Program-made: the position numbers and the translations under genes
Part shown: positions 6,179 to 10,936 of the stretch, one piece after another
How the letters are laid out: each line of letters starts with the position of its first letter
Numbering within the stretch: the stretch's first letter is position 1
Origin: an uncultured Bacillota bacterium
Lineage (GTDB): Bacteria; Bacillota; Clostridia; Christensenellales; QAND01
Assembly: GCA_905208455.1 (NCBI GenBank)
Contig: CAJLPK010000055.1
Span: forward strand, 1 to 10,936
Direction of reading: 5' to 3'
DNA length: 10,936 nt
Notes under the pieces: model-generated
Databases searched by the model: none
What the model saw: only the letters and a program-made list of their open reading frames with translations
What the model was told of the DNA's origin: nothing

Positions 6179-7831
6179 ATGACGATATTTGACCTTTTTA
6201 CGCTGCTGGGCGGGCTGGGCCTGTTTTTGTATGGGATGGACATGATGGGGAAGGGCCTGGAGTCCGCAGCAGGGAACCGTTTAAAAACCATCTTGGAAAA
6301 ACTGACGACCAACAGGCTCATAGGTGTGCTGGTAGGGATGCTGGTGACCTGTGTGATCCAATCCTCTTCAGCGACGACAGTGCTGGTGGTAGGCTTTGTC
6401 AATGCCGGGCTGATGAACTTATCCCAGGCATTTGGTGTAATCCTGGGCGCAAATATCGGTACAACGATCACGGCACAGATCATTGCCTTTGATCTTTCTC
6501 AGTGGGCACCGCTGTTTATTATCATTGGCGTCGTGCCGCTGTTGTTTTCAAAAAAACAATCCATTCAAAGCTATTTTACCATCGTAGCCGGCTTTGGTAT
6601 CCTGTTTTTCGGGATGAATACGATGAGTACGGCGATGGCGCCGTTGCGGGAGAGCCAATGGTTCCTCTCTTTCATCAGCAGCTTTGAGAACCCGATTATG
6701 GGTGTGCTGGTGGGCGCCATTTTTACAGCAATCATACAATCCTCCTCCGCATCCATTGGAATCATGCAGGCTTTGGCGGCCAGCGGCATCATTGGCGTAA
6801 GCGCCGGGCACAGCGCCGGCCTATACCTGGTTTTGGGCGCGAACATCGGCACTTGTATCACAGCGGTCTTGGCCAGCACCAACGGCAATACCATGGCCAA
6901 GCGGGCTGCGGCCATTCATGTGACAACAAAGACGATCGGGGCTGTTTTGTTTGGGCTTTTAATCATCGTTGTGCCGATCCCCGAGTTGGTGGCCACCTGG
7001 TCGCCGAACGACCCGGCACGCATCATTGCCAATTTCCATACCATCTTCAATGTCATCAATACGCTTGTGCTGCTGCCATTCTGCGGGCCTATCATCAAAT
7101 TGGTCAGTAAGATGATCCGGCAGAGCAAGAACAGTGAAGAGGATGACAACCAGCTTTTGTACCTGGATGAGCGGATTGCGGATACACCTACGATTGCTTC
7201 CATTTCGATCCACCAGGAGATGGGTCATTTGGCAGACAAGACCTACCGCAATTTGGAACGGGCGCTGGAGTCTTTTTCAAAGCGCAGCGAGGATATAGCA
7301 GAAAAGGTATTCAAGGAGGAAAAGGCGATCAATTATATTGCATCGGAGATCGTGCGGTATTTGGTGAGAATGCAGGCCATGACGGAGGTATCGGATACAG
7401 AACGATTGGAAATATTCCGTTTGCATGAGGTTGTCAGCAATATTGAGCGTATCGGCGACCATGCAGAGAACATTGCGGAATATACGCTGGACTGCAAGAT
7501 GAACGATTCCAAATTTTCCAAAGATGCTCTGGAGGATCTATGGGATATAGCAGAGCATGCGCAGCAGGCATATTCTGCGGCGATCAAGGTGCTCAAAGGC
7601 GAAGGGCATGAGGAAGAGGAACGGCGCCTTTGCTGGGAAAATGAGGATATGGTGGATAAGCTGCGCGATGAGATGAAGGAAAAGCACATTCGCAGGCTGG
7701 CAAAAGGAGAATGCGACCCTCGTTCGGGCATGATTTATACGGATATGGTGGTAGATTTGGAGCGTATAGCGGATCACGCAACCAATTTAGTAGGTGATAT
7801 ATCAGGTGAAGTGAAAATGATAGCAAATTAA
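6179..7831 (+). CDS. Na+/phosphate cotransporter (NptA/PNaS family) with C-terminal PhoU-like domain
   Basis: A 550-residue inner-membrane protein of the Na/Pi-cotransporter II-related family, predicted to bring in phosphate with Na+. The membrane part (about 5-310, eight to nine hydrophobic stretches) is an inverted repeat. QSSSA occurs at 61-65 and 187-191, and each copy is followed by GANIGT (90-95 and 220-225); these are the substrate/Na+ binding signatures of the family. Residues about 345-545 form a helical PhoU-like domain with two metal-site motifs, ERIGDHAEN (423-431) and ERIADHATN (528-536). The ATG at 6179 is chosen because GGGGGAG (6166-6172) is 6 bases upstream; a GTG at 6143 would add 12 residues and lies at the predicted transcription start. 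It is monocistronic, between terminators at 6024-6053 and 7832-7857. The four-hexamer Pho box upstream suggests induction under phosphate limitation. Transport direction is family-based inference. Confidence 0.92.
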   Translation: MTIFDLFTLLGGLGLFLYGMDMMGKGLESAAGNRLKTILEKLTTNRLIGVLVGMLVTCVIQSSSATTVLVVGFVNAGLMNLSQAFGVILGANIGTTITAQIIAFDLSQWAPLFIIIGVVPLLFSKKQSIQSYFTIVAGFGILFFGMNTMSTAMAPLRESQWFLSFISSFENPIMGVLVGAIFTAIIQSSSASIGIMQALAASGIIGVSAGHSAGLYLVLGANIGTCITAVLASTNGNTMAKRAAAIHVTTKTIGAVLFGLLIIVVPIPELVATWSPNDPARIIANFHTIFNVINTLVLLPFCGPIIKLVSKMIRQSKNSEEDDNQLLYLDERIADTPTIASISIHQEMGHLADKTYRNLERALESFSKRSEDIAEKVFKEEKAINYIASEIVRYLVRMQAMTEVSDTERLEIFRLHEVVSNIERIGDHAENIAEYTLDCKMNDSKFSKDALEDLWDIAEHAQQAYSAAIKVLKGEGHEEEERRLCWENEDMVDKLRDEMKEKHIRRLAKGECDPRSGMIYTDMVVDLERIADHATNLVGDISGEVKMIAN

Positions 7832-7857
7832 AAAGAGCGCACAAGCGCTCTTTTTTT
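7832..7857 (+). terminator. Bidirectional intrinsic terminator between convergent genes
   Basis: The arms 7831-7840 and 7845-7854 pair perfectly around an ACAA loop (AGAGCGC/GCGCTCT core). A T-run to 7857 follows on the plus strand, and an A-run (7829-7834) gives a U-tract on the minus strand. It starts directly at the stop of the cotransporter and lies 8 bases beyond the stop of the minus-strand lipoprotein gene, so it can serve both. Confidence 0.9.
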
Positions 7858-7865
7858 ATAATATA

Positions 7866-8732
7866 TCATTGTCCGGTATATGAGATCTCATAGGCGCCTT
7901 CCTCTGAAAATGTCAGCGTAATGGCGCCATGCAGATCAGTACGGAATAATTCAGAGCCTTGTTCCAGTATGCGCTCAAAGGCTTTTTCCTGTTTTTTCTG
8001 TTTTTTGCTGCTGTATCCTTCTGCATCATCCTTGCTGACAACGCTGACAGAGGGCTGAACGGCTTGAAGAAATGTCGGTGTGGCGGCGTCAATGCCGTGG
8101 TGGCCTACTTTGAGAAATGTGGAGCGAAGGGTATCCCCATAGGTTTGCACAAGCATTTCTTCTGCATCCTCTTCCGCATCCCCCATAAAGAGCAGCTTTG
8201 TCTGCCCGTACGCCATTTGCAGAACAATGCTGGTGTTGTTGATCTCCTTATCATTGACATCATAGGGCGACAAAACATTGACATCGACAGGGCCAAAGGA
8301 AAAGGTGCTGCCTTGTGTTACAAATTGAGGGGTCAGCCCTTTATCATTCATGGTAGACTGTACCGTGCGATACAGATCTGTGTCGTTGCTGCGCGCAGTC
8401 GTATAGATCATACCGACTGGATAGGTATTCATCACCCAAGCAGCGCCGCCGATATGGTCTTTATGCGGATGTGTCAGGACCAAAATATCGATATGATCCA
8501 TGTTGTTGTTTTGCATGGCAGTCTCGATGGCATTTTGCGCTTGGTAGGAGCCGTTGCCGGTATCTATCATCATGGTCTCTCCGCCTGGCGCTTGCAAAAG
8601 CATGCAGTCTCCGTGTTTTACGTTGACAACCGTGACCCGCAGGCTTTGGTTTGCCGGCAGGGAAGAACAGGCGCTGAGAAGCAGGAGCAGAGAGAAAAAG
8701 AAAACAAGGCATACTTTCTTAAAACGGGACAT
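7866..8732 (-). CDS. Lipoprotein with ComEC-like metallo-beta-lactamase-fold hydrolase domain
   Basis: A 288-residue predicted exported lipoprotein. The N-terminus has basic residues, a long Leu/Phe stretch and a lipobox LSAC with Cys22 as the lipidation site. The rest is a metallo-beta-lactamase fold like the isolated C-terminal domain of ComEC/Rec2. It shows MIDTGNG (55-61), the metal motif THPHKDHIGG (His88, His90, Asp92, His93), MGDAEED with Asp185, and VGHHG (His211/His212). ComEC-type proteins usually have a YGHP loop after this; here the region reads AEGYSSKKQKKQ, so that His is missing. The competence channel of ComEC is absent, so this is a surface or periplasm-facing hydrolase rather than ComEC. 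The substrate (nucleic acid, phosphoester or other) is unknown. The start at 8732 leaves 6 bases to GGAGG (8743-8739); the ATG at 8738 would abut it. It is transcribed alone, divergent from the HMA-like gene. Confidence 0.87.
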   Translation of the reverse strand: MSRFKKVCLVFFFSLLLLLSACSSLPANQSLRVTVVNVKHGDCMLLQAPGGETMMIDTGNGSYQAQNAIETAMQNNNMDHIDILVLTHPHKDHIGGAAWVMNTYPVGMIYTTARSNDTDLYRTVQSTMNDKGLTPQFVTQGSTFSFGPVDVNVLSPYDVNDKEINNTSIVLQMAYGQTKLLFMGDAEEDAEEMLVQTYGDTLRSTFLKVGHHGIDAATPTFLQAVQPSVSVVSKDDAEGYSSKKQKKQEKAFERILEQGSELFRTDLHGAITLTFSEEGAYEISYTGQ

Positions 8733-8752
8733 TGGCATCCTCCTTTTATAGT

Positions 8753-8781
8753 ATTGTACCGAAAGAGAAAAAGAAAAGCAA
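8753..8781 (-). promoter_or_regulatory. Candidate promoter of the MBL lipoprotein gene
   Basis: On the minus strand, TTGCTT (8781-8776) and TACAAT (8758-8753, 5 of 6 matches) are separated by exactly 17 bases. The start would fall near 8746, which puts the GGAGG site almost at the transcript 5' end and gives a leader of only about 14 bases. The weak -35 suggests modest expression. Confidence 0.5.
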
Positions 8782-8788
8782 AAACTTG

Positions 8789-8817
8789 TTGCCAGAACGA
8801 AAAGAAGCCGGTATCAT
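8789..8817 (+). promoter_or_regulatory. Candidate promoter of the HMA-like gene
   Basis: TTGCCA (8789-8794, 5 of 6) and TATCAT (8812-8817, 5 of 6) have a 17-base spacer. The predicted start near 8824 precedes the AAGGAG site at 8847-8852. It is back-to-back with the minus-strand promoter at 8753-8781, with only 7 bases between the two -35 elements, so the divergent genes may compete for polymerase or share a regulator. Confidence 0.6.
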
Positions 8818-8861
8818 GGAAGAAAACAGCATCAGTATGCTAAGAAAAGGAGAATGCGCTT

Positions 8862-9068
8862 ATGGAAACAGTGGTATTGAAAGTCAGCGGGATGGAAACG
8901 GAAAAAGACCCGAAAAAGGTGCGCCGCGCGGCTAAGCAGTTTGAAGGGGTGACCAAGGTAACGGTAAACCAGGAGACCGGGGAGGTAGAAGTAGGCTTTG
9001 AGCCGCCGGCCACGCTGAATGTAATCAAATTGGCCATTGAAGAAGAAGGGTTTACCGTTAGCGAATGA
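8862..9068 (+). CDS. Small HMA (heavy-metal-associated)/CopZ-like protein lacking the CxxC motif
   Basis: A 68-residue cytosolic protein with the length and layout of CopZ-type metallochaperones: an opening strand VVLKVSGM, a first helix about 16-27, FEGVTKVTV, a strand EVEVGFEP, a second helix TLNVIKLAIEEEG and a closing FTVSE. In the canonical family the loop after the first strand is GMxCxxC and binds Cu+ or another soft metal. Here it reads GMETEKD, so both Cys are replaced (Thr13 and Asp16), and there is no Cys anywhere in the protein. Metal transfer by the usual thiolate mechanism is therefore not possible, and the fold may serve another role. The start is supported by AAGGAG (8847-8852), 9 bases upstream. 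It is monocistronic, with a promoter at 8789-8817 and a terminator at 9087-9116. The HMA fold is inferred from pattern; a structure prediction would settle it. Confidence 0.75.
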   Translation: METVVLKVSGMETEKDPKKVRRAAKQFEGVTKVTVNQETGEVEVGFEPPATLNVIKLAIEEEGFTVSE

Positions 9069-9086
9069 TCAAAGGACCTTTCATAA

Positions 9087-9116
9087 AAAAGAGCCGTTTT
9101 ACGGCTCTTTTATTTT
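9087..9116 (+). terminator. Intrinsic terminator after the HMA-like gene
   Basis: A 10-bp stem (AAAAGAGCCG 9087-9096 with 9102-9111) has a TTTTA loop and is followed by a T-rich tail. The A-run at 9085-9090 makes it plausible as a terminator for the minus-strand GNAT gene as well, whose stop is at 9117-9119. The two genes converge on this element. Confidence 0.87.
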
Positions 9117-9557
9117 TTATTCGGTGGGATAGGGCTGGGTATATTCCATGATCCAATCCGGATGCCCTGGCTCCGTAAAGCCAAGTTTTTTATAAAAGCT
9201 TTGGGCGTCTACTGTCATGAGCAGCCAGCGATGCTGCTCGGCAAGGTCGGGGCAGTGCATAATTTGCTCAATCATCCATTGACCGATACCCATACCGCGC
9301 AGGCTGTCCTCTACGACAACATCCTCTATATAGGCGCAGGTCACGAAATCTGTAACGACGCGGGCACAGCCTACCAATGCGCCGTCTTTTAACAGAACGA
9401 AGGAATAGGAGTTCTCAAACGCCTTTTTGGTGGTGCGACGTACCCGGGACGGGCCCCAGTACTGTTTTCCGATAAGATCACAGATATCCTCAAGATTTAC
9501 CTTTGCGGGATCATTGGTCAGCAAAACCCCATTTTTCTCCGCTTCAAAGATTGCCAT
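9117..9557 (-). CDS. GNAT-family N-acetyltransferase
   Basis: A 146-residue single-domain GCN5-related acetyltransferase, a normal size for the fold, predicted to move the acetyl group of acetyl-CoA to an amine. The order of elements is an N-terminal helical part with YWGPSRVRRTTKKAFENS, a strand pair SFVLLKDGALVGCARVVTD, the motif A strand AYIEDVVVEDS and the acetyl-CoA pyrophosphate loop SLRGMGIGQWMIE (R-G-M-G-I-G signature). The C-terminal SFYKKLGF forms the typical motif B Tyr and beta-bulge region. The ATG at 9557 is chosen because AGGAGG (9570-9565) is 7 bases upstream; longer in-frame starts run through the promoter region and add non-homologous-looking sequence. The acceptor substrate is not predictable. 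It is transcribed alone, divergent from mnmA, and ends at the shared terminator. Confidence 0.88.
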   Translation of the reverse strand: MAIFEAEKNGVLLTNDPAKVNLEDICDLIGKQYWGPSRVRRTTKKAFENSYSFVLLKDGALVGCARVVTDFVTCAYIEDVVVEDSLRGMGIGQWMIEQIMHCPDLAEQHRWLLMTVDAQSFYKKLGFTEPGHPDWIMEYTQPYPTE

Positions 9558-9595
9558 GAATGTTCCTCCTCGGCTCATTTCTAAAAATCGAAACC

Positions 9596-9624
9596 ATTTT
9601 ACAGCGTTTTGGATAAATAGGCAA
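9596..9624 (-). promoter_or_regulatory. Candidate promoter of the GNAT gene
   Basis: On the minus strand, TTGCCT (9624-9619) and TAAAAT (9601-9596, 5 of 6) have a 17-base spacer. Its -35 lies 7 bases from the -35 of the mnmA promoter on the other strand. Confidence 0.6.
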
Positions 9625-9631
9625 CTAGGAT

Positions 9632-9660
9632 TTGCCAGGGGAACGGGGGCACAGTATAAT
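9632..9660 (+). promoter_or_regulatory. Promoter of mnmA
   Basis: TTGCCA (9632-9637, 5 of 6) and a perfect TATAAT (9655-9660) have a 17-base spacer. The predicted start is near 9667, which leaves a leader of about 21 bases with GAGGAGG at 9674-9680. This is one of the strongest promoter matches in the window. Confidence 0.8.
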
Positions 9661-9687
9661 GAAACCGTTGGATGAGGAGGAATGAAC

Positions 9688-10761
9688 ATGCGCGTCACGG
9701 TAGGAATGTCCGGCGGGGTGGATTCATCGGTAGCGGCCTGGCTGCTTAAACAAGAAGGCCATGAGGTGACAGGCATCTATATGATAAACTGGGAAGAGGA
9801 GGATGAAACAGGGGTTTGCACATCCGTAGACGATTATGATGATGTCAGACGCTGTTGTGATGTAATCGATATTCCCTATTATACAGTGAATTTTTCAAAA
9901 CAGTATAGAGACCGCGTATTTTCTGTATTTTTGGAGGAATATGAAGCGGGGAGAACGCCAAACCCGGATGTGCTCTGTAACAGTGAAATAAAGTTCAATG
10001 CTTTTTTAGATTTTGCGATGAAAACCGATGCAGAAGCGCTGGCGACAGGGCATTACTGCCAGCTGGTACATACGCAAGACGGAGTGAAGCTGCTAAGAGG
10101 GGCGGATGGGAATAAGGACCAAACGTATTTTCTGTGTGGACTGACGCAGGCGCAGCTGGAACGTGCCGTATTTCCAATTGGTGCGCTGGAAAAGCCAAAA
10201 GTTCGGGAGCTGGCACAAAAGGCCGGGCTGCCGACTGCCTCGAAAAAGGATTCGACGGGGATATGCTTTATTGGAGAAAGGAATTTTTCCAGGTTTATTG
10301 GGCAGTATATCAAAAAGAGCGTCGGCCCGATGGTAGATATTGACAGCGGCAAGATAATGGCCCATCATGAAGGATTGTTTCATTATACGATAGGGCAGCG
10401 CAAGGGGATCGGCCTTGGAGGCCGCGGAAACGGAGAGCCTTGGTTTGTCGTTGGAAAGGATCCGGCGACAAGCACCCTTTATATTTGCCAAGGGAAAAAT
10501 CATCCCGCGTTGTTCAGCATGGGGCTGTCTGCCGATAAGATGAATTGGATTGCAGGCCAGGCGCCAGCGAATCGTTTTGACTGTACGATTAAATTTCGAT
10601 ACAGGCAGAACGATGTCCCCTGCCATGTTGAAGTGGAGGGCCGGCGTATTTCTGTACAATTCGATACGCCCCAGAGGGCAGTGACGCCGGGACAGTACGC
10701 GGTGCTATATCAAGGAGAAGAATGCCTGGGAGGCGGTATTATTGAACAAGCAGTAAAATAG
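9688..10761 (+). CDS. mnmA: tRNA-specific 2-thiouridylase MnmA
   Basis: A 357-residue cytosolic enzyme of the normal MnmA length. It uses ATP and persulfide sulfur to make 2-thiouridine at wobble position 34 of tRNA-Lys, tRNA-Glu and tRNA-Gln. Visible signatures are the PP-loop SGGVDSS (8-14), PNPDVLCNSEIKF (91-103) with catalytic Cys97, ATGHY (119-123), DQTYFLCGL (144-152) and STGICFIG (189-196) with the second catalytic Cys193, then IGQRKGIGLGG. The C-terminal beta-barrel region extends to the end. The two catalytic Cys indicate the usual disulfide-forming mechanism. The ATG at 9688 leaves 7 bases to GAGGAGG (9674-9680); the ATG at 9682 is only one base from it. No other gene follows in the window, and there is no convincing intrinsic terminator after the stop, so transcription may continue toward the next unit. 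Confidence 0.96.
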   Translation: MRVTVGMSGGVDSSVAAWLLKQEGHEVTGIYMINWEEEDETGVCTSVDDYDDVRRCCDVIDIPYYTVNFSKQYRDRVFSVFLEEYEAGRTPNPDVLCNSEIKFNAFLDFAMKTDAEALATGHYCQLVHTQDGVKLLRGADGNKDQTYFLCGLTQAQLERAVFPIGALEKPKVRELAQKAGLPTASKKDSTGICFIGERNFSRFIGQYIKKSVGPMVDIDSGKIMAHHEGLFHYTIGQRKGIGLGGRGNGEPWFVVGKDPATSTLYICQGKNHPALFSMGLSADKMNWIAGQAPANRFDCTIKFRYRQNDVPCHVEVEGRRISVQFDTPQRAVTPGQYAVLYQGEECLGGGIIEQAVK

Positions 10762-10772
10762 TATTTGCCCCC

Positions 10773-10801
10773 TTGCATATGCTGGAAAACAATGCTATAA
10801 T
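10773..10801 (+). promoter_or_regulatory. Candidate promoter P1 downstream of mnmA
   Basis: TTGCAT (10773-10778) and a perfect TATAAT (10796-10801) are separated by 17 bases. It reads rightward into 10802-10936. It is the first of two promoters in tandem, an arrangement common upstream of rRNA and other stable RNA operons. Confidence 0.6.
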
Positions 10802-10865
10802 AATCTTCCACTGAGACAAGAAGGACATCGTTAAAAACTTTTTTGAAAATTTATAAAAAAAGGTG

Positions 10866-10894
10866 TTGACAATGTTGGTTTGTCTTGGTAATAT
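10866..10894 (+). promoter_or_regulatory. Candidate strong promoter P2 with upstream A/T tracts
   Basis: A perfect TTGACA (10866-10871) and TAATAT (10889-10894, 4 of 6) have a 17-base spacer. The region 10831-10860 is made of A and T tracts just upstream of the -35, like an UP element contacted by the alpha subunit of RNA polymerase. The expected start is near 10901, at the beginning of a GC-rich stretch that is cut by the window end. Confidence 0.68.
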
Positions 10895-10900
10895 AGACAA

Positions 10901-10936
10901 GCGCCGTGAGGAACGGGGAATCCGGGAGGCACGGCA
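10901..10936 (+). ncRNA. 5' end of a possibly structured leader or stable RNA (truncated)
   Basis: After P2 the sequence turns GC-rich and shows no start codon or ribosome binding site. GCCGTG (10903-10908) can pair with CACGGC (10930-10935), enclosing a smaller hairpin, CGGG/TCCG at 10914-10924. This could be the beginning of an rRNA leader, a riboswitch or a T-box. mnmA lies near alaS in some Firmicutes, which makes a T-box worth considering. Only 36 bases are visible, so the class cannot be assigned. Confidence 0.3.

Noticed and set aside
7959..8843. 294-codon open frame on the plus strand across the MBL lipoprotein gene
   Set aside because: It lies antisense to a gene with clear MBL and lipobox motifs, shows no recognisable domain and no ribosome binding site, and its odd His/Cys/Arg-rich composition is that of a mirror frame.
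9558..9776. Longer N-terminus for the GNAT protein (in-frame starts up to 9776)
   Set aside because: The extra codons would run through both divergent promoters and into mnmA, and the sequence looks non-coding; the ATG at 9557 has AGGAGG 7 bases upstream.
10093..10659. 188-codon minus-strand frame inside mnmA
   Set aside because: It is a shadow of mnmA, whose PP-loop and catalytic Cys motifs fix the coding strand.
10775..10782. GCATATGC palindrome after mnmA as a terminator
   Set aside because: The stem is only 4 bp and no T-tract follows; the segment fits better as the -35 and spacer of promoter P1.
1..10936. CRISPR arrays, insertion sequences, phage or toxin-antitoxin genes
   Set aside because: No short regularly spaced repeats other than the Pho hexamers, no transposase or integrase motifs, and no terminal inverted repeats were seen on either strand.

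Overview
The window looks like a chromosomal segment from a Firmicute of the Clostridia type. The grounds are strong GGAGG ribosome binding sites, close-packed short operons, sigma-A-like promoters with 17-bp spacers, a phosphate-type Na+ cotransporter with a PhoU tail, and MnmA and TrmL of the usual Firmicute form. Base composition looks balanced rather than AT-rich, but I did not compute it. I cannot name the genus. No insertion sequence, phage gene, CRISPR array or tRNA/rRNA gene is visible.

Bases 1-6053 appear to be the 3' part of one + strand operon. It opens with six tandem paralogous HAD-superfamily (Cof/IIB-type) phosphatase genes, the first cut by the window edge. They are separated by a few bases or overlap. 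A DUF362 protein with two C-terminal [4Fe-4S] ferredoxin motifs follows, then the tRNA wobble methyltransferase TrmL, then an intrinsic terminator at 6024-6053. All five complete HAD genes keep the nucleophile Asp, general acid Asp, Thr, Lys and motif IV acidic residues, so they look like active enzymes. Their motif surroundings and cap domains have diverged, which suggests a family of phosphatases spread over different substrates. No substrate can be read from sequence.

Bases 6054-7857 hold one gene for a 550-residue Na+/phosphate cotransporter with a PhoU-like tail. Upstream are four TTTACA/TTAACA-type hexamers at an exact 11-bp period, which look like a PhoP/PhoB binding array. This is the best regulatory prediction in the window: phosphate starvation probably controls this transporter.

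Bases 7858-9120 hold a divergent pair. On the minus strand is a lipoprotein with a ComEC-like metallo-beta-lactamase fold. On the plus strand is a 68-residue CopZ/HMA-like protein that lacks both metal-binding cysteines. Each has a recognisable promoter, and each unit ends at a terminator shared with, or facing, its neighbour.

Bases 9117-10761 hold a second divergent pair, a GNAT acetyltransferase (minus) and mnmA (plus), with back-to-back promoters. After mnmA, 10762-10936 carries two more sigma-A-type promoters, an A/T-tract region and the start of a GC-rich, possibly structured transcript. That points to a stable RNA operon or a riboswitch/T-box leader just beyond the window.

The most noteworthy items are the six-gene HAD array linked to a DUF362 ferredoxin, the four-repeat Pho box, and the cysteine-less HMA protein.
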